From: DASZQY01 sp963843565
GTDB lineage: Bacteria > Pseudomonadota > Alphaproteobacteria > Rhizobiales > Kaistiaceae
Length of the DNA stretch: 64,000 nt
Direction of reading: 5' to 3'
NCBI GenBank assembly: GCA_963843565.1
Contig: CAWJKY010000003.1
Location: 2,914,001-2,978,000 of the forward strand
The translations under genes were made by a program, and so were the position numbers. The notes below the pieces were generated by a model. That model did no database searches, had not been told where the DNA came from, and worked only from the letters and a program-made list of their open reading frames with translations. Position 1 is the first letter of the stretch. Each line of letters opens with the position of its first letter. Positions 9,230 through 16,730 of this stretch are shown here, piece after piece.

Positions 9230-9763
9230 TCAAGGGCATCCGAGACTGAACGTCTGAGTTCTTTGTCTGCACCACTCAATCGGAAACGGCGCCAGCACCT
9301 GCCTGAAGTGATGTTCGTCATCTGCGAGAGTCCCGACCATCAACTCGACGATCCCCGGTGCCAGCAGCGCCAGTCTCAGGACTTTGCTGACGTAGGACTT
9401 GTCGATGCCTTCGGCGGCGGCGAGCGCGGCGATGGAGGTGTAGTCGCCGGAGTCCATGAGGCGCTGCCAGCGGAAGGCGCGGGCGAGGGCCTTGACCGCA
9501 GGAGTTAACGGGCGTCGGCGACGCGGCACCGACAGCTCTGGCGCCACTGCCCCTTCGTCGGCTGCCGCAGCCGAGGGCGCCACACCAACCGGTGTGATCA
9601 CCAGCTTCCGGCCACCGCACTGGCGCAGTTTCATGGGGACGTGAACTGTCACTGTCTTTGATCGAGATGCGGGGTCGCCACTGGCGGTCGCTGCCGAGGC
9701 GCTGCCATCGCGGGTCCCAGAGACACTGGGGTCCGTCCCTGCGGGCATCCCGCCGTCCATCAC
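9230..9763 (-). CDS. Recombinase-associated HTH-like protein (AFRWQRLMDSG family)
   Basis: This 177-residue protein ends a four-gene minus-strand module. Its N-terminal third is Ala/Ser-rich and unstructured. A conserved stretch LARAFRWQRLMDSGDYTSIAALAAAEGIDKSYVSKVLRLALLAPGIVE follows (residues about 90-140), which reads as a helix-turn-helix (SIAALAAAEGIDKSYVSKVLR), then LAPFPIEWCRQR. Proteins of this pattern regularly follow phage or island serine recombinases in alphaproteobacteria. The ATG overlaps the recombinase stop by four bases. It may be a recombination directionality factor or a regulator, but no experimental function is known to me. The last residues after WCRQR differ from the usual short ending. 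Confidence 0.8.
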   Translation of the reverse strand: MMDGGMPAGTDPSVSGTRDGSASAATASGDPASRSKTVTVHVPMKLRQCGGRKLVITPVGVAPSAAAADEGAVAPELSVPRRRRPLTPAVKALARAFRWQRLMDSGDYTSIAALAAAEGIDKSYVSKVLRLALLAPGIVELMVGTLADDEHHFRQVLAPFPIEWCRQRTQTFSLGCP

Positions 9764-11121
9764 GCAGCCTCCGCTGAAGTGGCACCCGCGCCCAAGGTGA
9801 GGTCGCGCAGCAGCCCTCCGACGCCGTCTATGCGCAGGGTGATGTCGATGCCGTCGGGAGCGACGGCAATGCGGTCAACGAGCAACTGGACGATGCGGGC
9901 CTGCTCGGCTGGGAAGAGTTCGTCCCAGAGCGGATCGAACCGGCGGAGGGCTTCACCGACCTCGGCTTCAGTGAGGCGGGGCAACGTCTCCCGCGCCGCT
10001 TTCCATGTTGCAACGATGATCTCGGGCGAGACGAGATGGGTGCGCAGCTGGCCGATGACGGCCGCCTCGATCTCACCGGCGGGGACGCGGCGAACCGGGC
10101 AGGCGTCCGCTCCGTGCTTCAGGGCGGTCTGGCTGACGTAGTAGCGGTAGAGTTTGCCGCCCTTGCGGGTATGTGTCGGACACATGGCCCGTCCGGCAGG
10201 ATCGAAGATCAGGCCCTTCAGGAGGGCAGGGGTCTGGCCGGGCCGACGCCTGCCCTTGGCCTCGGACCCTTCCGCCAGAATCCCCTGTACCTTGTCCCAG
10301 AGGGGACGGTCGATGATCGCCTGGTGCTCTCCGGGATAGGCGGTGCCCTTGTAGACGGCCTCGCCGATGTAAACCCGTCTGTGGAGGATCTTGTAGACGG
10401 CGCCCCGGTCGATCGGCTTGCCGGTCTTGGAGGTAGCTCCCGCGGCAGCGAGTTCCTTCACAATCGTCATCGGAGATCCGCACTTGGCGAACCGCTCGAA
10501 GATCAGACGGACAATCGCTGCTTCGTTCTCGTTGACGATCAGCTTCCGGTCCCGCGCCTCATAGCCGAGGGGGACCGTCCCGCCCATCCAGATGCCCCGC
10601 TTGCGGGAGGCAGCGAACTTGTCGCGGATGCGCTCGCTGATCACTTCGCGCTCGAACTGGGCGAAGGAGAGCAGGATGTTGAGGGTCAACCGCCCCATCG
10701 ACGTGGTCGTGTTGAACGACTGGGTGATGGAGACGAAGGTGACCTCGTTGCGATCCAGCACCTCGACGAGCCTGGCGAAGTCCATGAGGGACCGGCTCAG
10801 CCGGTCGATCTTGTAGACGACCACGATATCCACATGGCCTGCCTCGATATCGGCGAGGAGACGCTTCAGGGCAGGGCGCTCAAGGGTCCCGCCCGAGAAG
10901 CCGCCGTCGTCATAGCGATCATCGACCAGCACCCAGCCCTCGGCCTTCTGGCTTGCCACATAGGCCTCACCGGCCTCCCTCTGGGCATCGAGGGAGTTGA
11001 ACTCCATGTCCAACCCCTCTTCGGTGGATTTGCGCGTGTAGACGGCGCAGCGCCGCTTGCGGACCACCGGCCGGGACGGACCACCGCCGACTGCGACCGA
11101 GGCTGGCGCCCGCCTGCTCAT
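9760..11121 (-). CDS. Large serine recombinase (site-specific, resolvase/invertase family)
   Basis: The 453-residue protein has an N-terminal resolvase domain: CAVYTRKSTEEGLDMEFNS with the catalytic Ser in the YTRKS context, GGFSGGTLERPAL, and VYKIDRLSRSLMDFARL with the active-site Arg residues. A recombinase domain follows (GTVPLGYEAR...IVRLIFERFA), then a Cys-containing zinc ribbon (MCPTHTRKGGKLYRYY...ACPVRR) and a C-terminal coiled region. This is the layout of large serine integrases that insert phages and islands with no host factor. The start is the ATG at 11121, in ATGA overlap with the DUF2924 gene; the longer frame to 11277 lies inside that gene. It is the probable mobility enzyme for an element in this area, but I could not identify its attachment sites. 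Confidence 0.93.
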   Translation of the reverse strand: MSRRAPASVAVGGGPSRPVVRKRRCAVYTRKSTEEGLDMEFNSLDAQREAGEAYVASQKAEGWVLVDDRYDDGGFSGGTLERPALKRLLADIEAGHVDIVVVYKIDRLSRSLMDFARLVEVLDRNEVTFVSITQSFNTTTSMGRLTLNILLSFAQFEREVISERIRDKFAASRKRGIWMGGTVPLGYEARDRKLIVNENEAAIVRLIFERFAKCGSPMTIVKELAAAGATSKTGKPIDRGAVYKILHRRVYIGEAVYKGTAYPGEHQAIIDRPLWDKVQGILAEGSEAKGRRRPGQTPALLKGLIFDPAGRAMCPTHTRKGGKLYRYYVSQTALKHGADACPVRRVPAGEIEAAVIGQLRTHLVSPEIIVATWKAARETLPRLTEAEVGEALRRFDPLWDELFPAEQARIVQLLVDRIAVAPDGIDITLRIDGVGGLLRDLTLGAGATSAEAA

Positions 11122-11570
11122 CCGCGGACCCTCTGGTTCTTCAGGCCGAAGAACACCCAGCCGTTCCAGCGGGTGCCGGTGATGGCGCGGGCGACCGACG
11201 AGAGGCTCTTGTAGGGTCGTCCCTGGTACTCGTAGTCGTCGTCCCGGACGGTGACCGTGTGCTCGACCCCCTGCCACTCCCGGATCAGCCGTGTGCCAGT
11301 GATCGGCTTGTCGGCGTGGCGGATGCGGCGGGCGGTGATGTTGGTGTCCTTGCCGTAGAGCTCCTCGCCGAGGTCCTCGAGGTACTTCCGGGTCTCAGGC
11401 TTCAATCCGCCGTAGGCCAGTTCCTGTATCCGGTAGGCGAGGCGGCTCTCGAGGAAGCGGCGATTATAGGCGGGCGGTTCCTTGTCGAAGAGGTCCCGCC
11501 ACTTCTGGCGAAGATCCGGCACCGAGGCATCCTTGAGGGCCGCCAAACGGGCAACGACACGGTCACTCAT
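11118..11570 (-). CDS. DUF2924 family protein, recombinase partner
   Basis: The 150-residue product (from MSDRVVARLAAL) matches the DUF2924 pattern: LRQKWRDLFDKEPPAYNRRFLESRLAYRIQELAYGG, then GTRLIREWQGVEHTVTV, YQGRPYKSLSSVARAITGTRWNGWVFFGL. The C-terminal part has the typical 'SLSSVARAITGTRWNG' helix shared with DNA-binding RAMA/DUF2924 domains. It overlaps the recombinase start by four bases and the preceding small ORF by eight. DUF2924 genes nearly always precede serine recombinases in rhizobial mobile elements. Their role is unknown; assistance in DNA recognition is plausible. Confidence 0.88.
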   Translation of the reverse strand: MSDRVVARLAALKDASVPDLRQKWRDLFDKEPPAYNRRFLESRLAYRIQELAYGGLKPETRKYLEDLGEELYGKDTNITARRIRHADKPITGTRLIREWQGVEHTVTVRDDDYEYQGRPYKSLSSVARAITGTRWNGWVFFGLKNQRVRG

Positions 11571-11760
11571 CGACACCACGCTCCACGAACGGAGCAGCAG
11601 CACCGCTCTGAAGGCCAGCCGAAGCAAGGGAACTTTCTCCGGCATCGGGGCAGGTTCTGCTTGACTGCCCGGCCTTCAGCCGAAGCAGTCCCAGCGCCAG
11701 GATCTCGCCGATCTCGGTGAGGCGGTCGCGACAGGAATCAGAGGCCGGTTGGCCGCTCAT
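11563..11760 (-). CDS. Small protein opening the serine-recombinase module
   Basis: This 65-residue ORF starts MSGQPASDSC and has the helix DRLTEIGEILALGLLRLKAGQSS, a pattern I associate with small proteins encoded just before DUF2924 and recombinase genes. It overlaps the DUF2924 start by eight bases, which supports translation as one unit. The C-terminal half is low in recognisable features. No function can be given. Support is by position and pattern only. Confidence 0.6.
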   Translation of the reverse strand: MSGQPASDSCRDRLTEIGEILALGLLRLKAGQSSRTCPDAGESSLASAGLQSGAAAPFVERGVDE

Positions 11761-12481
11761 GGGCGCAAGGTGCCCAGAGGCGCATCAGAAACCAGCCCCC
11801 GGCTCCGTCGATCGGATGCGGTCGTACGCCATGGCAAACAAAAGTATCTGTGGAGAATGCGTTGTGGCCGTGATCGGCGCGGCGCAGAATCTGATCGCAG
11901 TGATTCGTGTCGTCAGTTGCGTGCTCCTCCGATCTCGACAAACGAGATTTGGGCGTGTGGAGCGCGGCCAAAGAGGCCGGCATCGTCGGCGCAGTCAGGG
12001 AATAGAATTCGACTTGTTCTTCAGCGCGTAGATGGGCGCCACTTGCGTCCATCCTTGGGCCGGTCGGCAACAGTCGAACTTCGCGACGTCGACTACCCAA
12101 GCAGGCTAGACGGTGGATTCGGCTCGGAGGACATGCCGAAGGTCCGTCGACCAGGTCCGGCCGGTTAAGTCCTTGAAAAAAGGACTTGATGCGGCGGCGG
12201 TGGGGTAGTCCGTCCTGAATTTCGGGCAAATAGGTGCCAAAAACAGTCGCCCTTCGCGGCCCATCAGGGCCCGCGCAGATGACTTTGCCATGCCTGCCGT
12301 CTCGTAGATTTCTCCCGGGACGGATTCAGGCCGCGAGCCGTGCCTGAGGCGCGTCGCAGCGTGCTCGTGGTCCATCCAAGGGCCGCCCTCTTCCCCTAAA
12401 CAATGCCGACATGAGCGAGCCGCCCTGGTCTGACCCGGGCGGCGCTCGCGTTTGTCGCGCCACCCGATCGGGAGGCACGCG
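11761..12481. other. Gene-poor gap between recombinase module and phage-like genes
   Basis: About 720 bases hold several overlapping short ORFs on both strands, none with recognisable content or a good ribosome site, so I treat it as non-coding or decayed. One clear structure is a perfect hairpin at 12167-12187. The upstream promoter of the leftward recombinase operon and the rightward promoter for the gene at 12482 should both lie here. An attachment site for the recombinase could also be present but cannot be recognised by eye. Confidence 0.5.
12167..12187. terminator. Hairpin AAGTCCTT-GAAAA-AAGGACTT
   Basis: A perfect eight-base inverted repeat with a five-base GAAAA loop stands out in the gap at 11761-12481. 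It lacks a clear U-run on either side, so it could be a weak terminator remnant or a recombinase- or phage-related site. Confidence 0.4.
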
Positions 12482-13171
12482 ATGCTTTCTACTCCAGTCA
12501 GCTCTTACAGGAGTTCGAGGCGGCGCCGACCTCTCATGCCATTCGAGGTCGGTGAATTCCTTGCCGATATCGCTGCCTTCGACACCGTGACAGTCGGCGC
12601 CTATTTGCTGTTGTGGGCGCAGGGCGGATCGTTGCCCAACGACGACGTGCAACTCGCGCGCCTTGCGAGGCTCTCGCTCGGGAAGTGGAGGGGGGTCAAG
12701 GCGCAGCTTTGGCGACTCTTCACGCCGGGCGACCGAGGTGGGACCACGATAACTCACGAGCAACTTCGCGAGGCGCAGGAGAAGGCGATACGCAAAAGAG
12801 CCCATGCGAAGCTTGCCGGTTCGCGCGGCGGACGAACAACAGCATCGCGTTTCAGGCATGAGATCGGTGACGACCAGGCCGTGACGACGGCTGGGCAGCG
12901 GATGCTGCAGCACTCGACCTCGGTGGGATCGGTGTCTTCAGCTGGGCGCGATACGGCGTTCATCGCGTGTTTTGACTGGCTCGCTTCCGAGATGCGGAAA
13001 AGTCCGGAGCGGTCGTCGAGGCCGAAACGAACTTGGCGCGAAGAAGCGCTGGAACGATGGAAGGAACTGCTGAGCCGGCGCGCATTTGACCGCGCCTGGG
13101 ACGCTGCGGTGATTGCCCGTGGAGCGGTCGGCTGGAAGAGGCCGGGCCGCCCCTCGAAATCGCCGCACTGA
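12482..13171 (+). CDS. DUF1376/YdaU-like phage replication protein
   Basis: The 229-residue protein contains MPFEVGEFLADIAAFDTVTVGAYLLLWAQGGSLPNDDVQLARLARLSLGKWRGVKAQLWRLF, the classic DUF1376 arrangement: a short beta start, a 'GAYLLL' helix and a 'LPDDDAQLARLARMS' helix seen in YdaU-type prophage replication-initiation proteins. Middle parts are basic and Ser/Arg-rich; the C-terminus has WREEALERWKELLSRRAFDRAW. I chose the ATG at 12482 because GGGAGG lies six bases upstream; an alternative start is at 12452. It is the first of a co-directional phage-like run (12482-16633). It probably acts in replication of the former phage or island. Confidence 0.75.
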   Translation: MLSTPVSSYRSSRRRRPLMPFEVGEFLADIAAFDTVTVGAYLLLWAQGGSLPNDDVQLARLARLSLGKWRGVKAQLWRLFTPGDRGGTTITHEQLREAQEKAIRKRAHAKLAGSRGGRTTASRFRHEIGDDQAVTTAGQRMLQHSTSVGSVSSAGRDTAFIACFDWLASEMRKSPERSSRPKRTWREEALERWKELLSRRAFDRAWDAAVIARGAVGWKRPGRPSKSPH

Positions 13172-13238
13172 AAATCATCACACCCGCGAAATCGCAACGT
13201 CTATTTCGCAGCGCGCGGTACTGCACATCCTTCCACCC

Positions 13239-13472
13239 ATGTTAAGCGATTCGAATAGGCCTGGCTTGAGGCCGACGGCGTCTGAGCCCGACGCTCTCCT
13301 GACCGAGGTCGATGCGGCTGACTTCCTGCGGCTGTCGGTGCGGACACTGCAGGCTTGGCGGACGCGCCGCGCCGGACCAGCCTTCGTTCGCGCGGGCAGA
13401 GCCATCCGGTACAGGCGCGCCGACCTGGTGAGCTGGGTGGATGCAAACACCGTGCGGGCAGCCACGCCATGA
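13239..13472 (+). CDS. Small MerR/excisionase-type helix-turn-helix protein
   Basis: The 77-residue product has LLTEVDAADFLRLSVRTLQAWRTRRAGPAFVRAGRAIRYRRADLVSWVDANTV, a textbook HTH_17 (AlpA/Xis-like) winged helix. In this family the protein is often an excisionase or a regulator of the integrase. I start it at the ATG at 13239, just upstream of the domain; the longer frame from 13113 runs through the end of the previous gene. Its stop overlaps the next start in an ATGA. It would be the natural directionality factor candidate for the mobile element. Confidence 0.85.
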   Translation: MLSDSNRPGLRPTASEPDALLTEVDAADFLRLSVRTLQAWRTRRAGPAFVRAGRAIRYRRADLVSWVDANTVRAATP

Positions 13473-14194
13473 TCGGGGCAGCGCCTCCTCCCGAGAAGCG
13501 GGAGCCGCTCGCCCTGATGACCGCGAAGGTCCTGCTGTGGGCGCGACTGCCGGCGTCGGCCAAGACGGTCGGTGGCATTCTCCTCGATCACGTCAACTGG
13601 AAGCTGGGTGAGAACTACAGGTGTGATCCGGGCATCGAGCGTCTGTGCGAGTTGAGTGGCCTCTCCCGGTCGAACGTGCAGGAGGCTCTGAACCGTCTCG
13701 CGGCCGACGCGATCATCGTGATCCACGTCCACGGCGGGATTGGCCGCCGCAACGCCTACGAGTTCGTCTGGGATGAAATTCGTGCGCGCGATGCAGAGAC
13801 CCAAATGGCCCTGAAAACAGGTCGCCAACCGCCCTGGGTGCGGGGCGGATGTCGCCCCGACAGCAGGGCACAAACCCGGGTTAAGAACCCGAAAGACGAA
13901 CCCGTTGGGCAGGCGAGAAGTGAAAACGGGCCAGCGCGACCAACGATGTCGCGTCGAGATGCAGCACGCCAGGCTGCAATCGGTCGCCTTGAGGACGACC
14001 TCCGCAGCCTCGGCGCGAACACCTACCAGCGACTGCTCGATGCGATGGACGAAGACCTGCACATGAAGGCGGTCGAGGCGGAGGTCGAGGCGCGTGGCGC
14101 CGGCGCGAACGTCGTGCTCCGGGACCTGCAACACCTCGTCGGAGGCTTGCCGGACCCAGACGAACTGAACCATCCGCGGAGCGGGCATCCATGA
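13469..14194 (+). CDS. Phage-type winged-HTH replication/regulatory protein
   Basis: This 241-residue protein begins at the ATG in ATGA overlap with the preceding excisionase-like gene. Residues about 30-85 (ASAKTVGGILLDHVNW...CDPGIERLCELSGLSRSNVQEALNRLAADAIIVIHVHGG) form a winged helix like the N-terminal DNA-binding domain of phage replication proteins. The middle is basic and Pro-rich, and the C-terminal section (LEDDLRSLGANTYQRLLDAMDEDLHMKAVEAEVEARGAG) is helical. I do not recognise a catalytic domain. Context suggests replication initiation or transcriptional control within the phage remnant. Confidence 0.7.
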   Translation: MIGAAPPPEKREPLALMTAKVLLWARLPASAKTVGGILLDHVNWKLGENYRCDPGIERLCELSGLSRSNVQEALNRLAADAIIVIHVHGGIGRRNAYEFVWDEIRARDAETQMALKTGRQPPWVRGGCRPDSRAQTRVKNPKDEPVGQARSENGPARPTMSRRDAARQAAIGRLEDDLRSLGANTYQRLLDAMDEDLHMKAVEAEVEARGAGANVVLRDLQHLVGGLPDPDELNHPRSGHP

Positions 14195-14821
14195 GCGAGA
14201 CCGTTGATCCTCGAAGTCGCGGGTCCTCCCGGGGCACCGTTCCCCTCGGGGTGGATTCGCGCCCCGAGGTCACGCCAGTGAGGCTCTCAAAAATCAGGGT
14301 TAAGTGAGGTTATGAAGGTTATGTCGGTTAACTCGCCGGGCGATTGTCGTCGGTGTGGACCCCTAGGGGGCGGTCGAAAGTTCAGAGCCTTTTGGGGGCG
14401 GACCGGCGGAGGTATCAGGCAGGGATTTTTTTCCCGCGACCGCGAAATTCAAGGCGCCGGCGAGCGACTGGCGCCGGCGGCGACTCCGGAAATCCGAGCC
14501 GGGTCAGGGGGTTGTGCGATCGCGTCTGCGGACGAGGCGCGTTCGGATGCCGATTTGTTTTCCCACGGTGCTCGCCCCCCGGGGGGTGGTCGAAACTCTG
14601 GGGCGTGGGGCACCGGACCGGTCGGGGGCAACACAGAGTTTCCCGCGAAATACGCGAATCTTTTTTTCCGGCACGGCGTCGCCGAGCGGAACCACGGAGT
14701 GGCATCGGGCGCTCGCCCGGCGAGCGTCCGCACCACCCACGCGCCCGAGAAATTCGCCGCGTAATTCGGGCTGGGGGGGGGGTACCTCCCGCCGGCCGAG
14801 CAGTGAGGTGAGACGGTCGCG
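14195..14821. other. G-run-rich intergenic block with two related sub-blocks
   Basis: About 630 bases between the HTH gene and the methyltransferase carry long G/C and T runs and no convincing gene. Two stretches, about 14364-14445 and 14577-14685, share the order G-run, GGTCGAAA, a GGACCGG or CCGGACCGG element, TTTCCCGCGA-type sequence and a T-run followed by CC. I read them as an old duplication. A run of nine or ten G occurs near 14773. The GAGGTGAG at about 14806-14813 is the ribosome site of the next gene. Confidence 0.5.
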
Positions 14822-16180
14822 ATGACGATGAAGGGGACGGGCAGGGCCGCGAACGTCGCGACGACGGCGACGATGATGAACAAGAACTTCTGCCTTGAGC
14901 ACTGGCCGATCGACCGCCTGGTGCCCTACGGGCGGAATGCCCGCACCCACACCGAGGCCCAGGTCGCCGAGATCGCCGGCAGTATCCGGGCGTTCGGGTT
15001 CGCCAATCCGATCCTCGTCGGAGAGGACGGTGATGTCGTCGCCGGACACGGGCGCCTGGCCGCGGCGCGCAAGCTGGGTCTCGCCGAAGTGCCGGTGCTC
15101 GTTCTCAAGGGGCTGTCCGAAGTTCAGCGTCGGCAGCTGGTGCTTGCCGACAACCGCATCGCACTCAATGCGGGCTGGGACATCGAGATGCTGACGCTCG
15201 AGCTGACGGATTTGTCGGAACTCGGTGCCGACCTGTCGGTTCTCGGCTTCGACGAGAAGGAACTCGCCGCGGCGCTGACCCCGACGATGACCGGCCTCAC
15301 CGACGAGGACGAAGCGCCCGATCTGGCTGAGGCACCGGTCAGCCGAGTGGGCGATGTCTGGGCACTGGGGCGGCATCGGCTCGCCTGCGGCGACTGCACC
15401 GATCCTGAGGTCGTCGCTGCCGTTCTCGATGGCGCGAAGCCACATCTCATGGTCACCGACCCACCCTACGGGGTCGACTACGATCCTGCCTGGCGCGTCA
15501 AAGCCGGCCTCAATCGGAACAAGGGCAAGCTTGGGAAGGTCACCAACGACGATCGGGCCGACTGGTCCGACGCCTGGCGCCTGTTCCCCGGAGATGTTGC
15601 CTACGTGTGGTCGGCGCCAGGGCCCCTTCAGTTCGTGTCCTACGAGGGGCTACGCGCCGCCAACTTCGAGGTTCGCCAGCAGATCATCTGGGCCAAGGAG
15701 CGGTTCGCCCTCGGACGTGGCCACTACCACTATCAGCACGAACCCTGCTGGTACGCGGTGCGCAAGACCGGCCACTGGGTGGGCGACCGGTCGCAGACCT
15801 CACTCTGGCAGATCAACGCCCGCGAAGACGGCGGCCACGGGCACGCGACCCAGAAGCCGGTCGAGTGCATGCGTCGGCCGATGGTCAACAACAGCAGCCC
15901 AGGCGATGCTGTCTACGACCCCTTCATGGGCAGCGGAACCACGCTGATCGCGGCAGAGACCGTCGGTCGGGGCTGTCTCGGGATCGAGATCGATCCCCTC
16001 TACGTCGATGTCGCCGTTCGCCGGTGGCAGGCCTTCTCGGGACGGGAAGCGACCCTGGTCGCGACCGGCCAGACGTTCGCGGCGATTGCGAACGAACGGG
16101 AGGCCTCTGGCTCGTCGGCGCCCGAAGCTGGCGGAGAGGCTCGCGCTGCGAACAGCGAACGCGGCAGATCCGGAGGCTGA
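14822..16180 (+). CDS. ParB/Srx-domain plus N6-adenine DNA methyltransferase fusion
   Basis: The 452-residue protein joins two modules. Residues about 25-115 form a ParB-like nuclease/Srx domain (VPYGRNARTHTEAQVAEIAGSI, GEDGDVVAGHGRLAAARKLG). From about 170 an adenine methyltransferase follows with the order motif IV before motif I: VTDPPYGVDYD near 210, and then AVYDPFMGSGTTLIAAE near 360, ending GIEIDPLYVDVAVRRW. This beta-class arrangement is usual for phage and island modification enzymes. GAGGTGAG lies eight bases before the ATG. It is followed by the terminase small subunit four bases after its stop, a common phage packaging-region pairing. The last ~20 residues (GEARAANSERGRSGG) recur at 41731-41790. 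Confidence 0.92.
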   Translation: MTMKGTGRAANVATTATMMNKNFCLEHWPIDRLVPYGRNARTHTEAQVAEIAGSIRAFGFANPILVGEDGDVVAGHGRLAAARKLGLAEVPVLVLKGLSEVQRRQLVLADNRIALNAGWDIEMLTLELTDLSELGADLSVLGFDEKELAAALTPTMTGLTDEDEAPDLAEAPVSRVGDVWALGRHRLACGDCTDPEVVAAVLDGAKPHLMVTDPPYGVDYDPAWRVKAGLNRNKGKLGKVTNDDRADWSDAWRLFPGDVAYVWSAPGPLQFVSYEGLRAANFEVRQQIIWAKERFALGRGHYHYQHEPCWYAVRKTGHWVGDRSQTSLWQINAREDGGHGHATQKPVECMRRPMVNNSSPGDAVYDPFMGSGTTLIAAETVGRGCLGIEIDPLYVDVAVRRWQAFSGREATLVATGQTFAAIANEREASGSSAPEAGGEARAANSERGRSGG

Positions 16181-16618
16181 TCCATGCGTGGCCGCAAACC
16201 CAAGCCCACTCGACTGAAGGTGATCACCGGCAACCCCGGCAAGCATCCGCTCAATCGCGACGAACCGAAGCCGGAGCCGATCATCCCGGACTGCCCGCCG
16301 GAACTGAACGCCGCCGCGCAGCGCGAGTGGGAGCGCCTCACCGGTGAGCTGGGGAAACTCCGTATCCTCACCCAACTGGATCGCGCGGCTCTTGCCGCCT
16401 ACTGCGGTGCCTACGCCCTCTGGGCGGAAGCTACCGAGGCGATCGGCAAATTCGGCGTCATGATCAAGTCGCCATCCGGCTTCCCGATCCAGTCGCCCTA
16501 CGTCTCGATCGCCAACCGCCAGGCGGAGATCATGATGCGGATCGCGTCCGAGTTCGGGTTCACGCCGGCGAGCCGGGGGCGGATATCGGTGCCCAGGGAG
16601 ACAGAGCCGACGCTGTTT
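16121..16618 (+). repeat. Left copy of a ~0.48-kb direct repeat bracketing the 25-kb island
   Basis: Starting in the last codons of the methyltransferase and covering almost all of the terminase small subunit gene, this segment recurs in the same orientation at 41731-42209. By eye there are roughly 20-30 substitutions plus small indels over about 460 aligned bases. The sequence outside the repeat differs on both sides. Confidence 0.9.
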
Positions 16619-16633
16619 GATGGAATCGAATAG
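16184..16633 (+). CDS. P27-family phage terminase small subunit
   Basis: The 149-residue product begins MRGRKPKPTRLKVITGNPGK and continues NRDEPKPEPIIPDCPPELNAAAQREWERL, LTQLDRAALAAYCGAYALWAEA, SPSGFPIQSPYVSIANRQAEIM, and ends EPTLFDGIE. This is the standard P27 terminase small subunit, which recognises the packaging site and hands DNA to the large subunit. The gene appears intact, but no large terminase, portal or capsid gene follows; the next gene is a leftward phosphoglucomutase. A frameshifted second copy is at 41794-42211. The C-terminal GIE extension after LFD is unusual, since the family normally ends at LFD. Confidence 0.95.
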   Translation: MRGRKPKPTRLKVITGNPGKHPLNRDEPKPEPIIPDCPPELNAAAQREWERLTGELGKLRILTQLDRAALAAYCGAYALWAEATEAIGKFGVMIKSPSGFPIQSPYVSIANRQAEIMMRIASEFGFTPASRGRISVPRETEPTLFDGIE

Positions 16634-16730
16634 GGCTAGACCAATACGCAGCAGCAGCGGGCCGGTACCCGGTCTTTGTCAAGGCTCAGAGAGGGCTGGC
16701 GTCAACTACGGACCCGTTGCTGGGCCGGTC

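Noticed and set aside
10036..11214. Long plus-strand open frame (392 codons) opposite the serine recombinase
   Set aside because: It is the antisense shadow of the recombinase gene, whose own frame shows all catalytic motifs; the antisense translation has no recognisable domain.
11761..12481. A tRNA or tRNA fragment as the attachment site of the recombinase
   Set aside because: I looked for a cloverleaf and a TTCGAnTC arm near the 12167 hairpin and found none; the hairpin alone is not a tRNA arm with the needed context.
12326..12913. Minus-strand frame of 195 codons overlapping the DUF1376-like gene
   Set aside because: It is antisense to a gene with a recognisable domain and a GGGAGG ribosome site, and its translation is basic and featureless.
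14344..14811. Open frames of 140-155 codons on both strands in the G-rich gap
   Set aside because: Composition is Arg/Gly/Pro/Ser-rich with no domain, several frames are open at once, and they lack good ribosome sites before an appropriate start.
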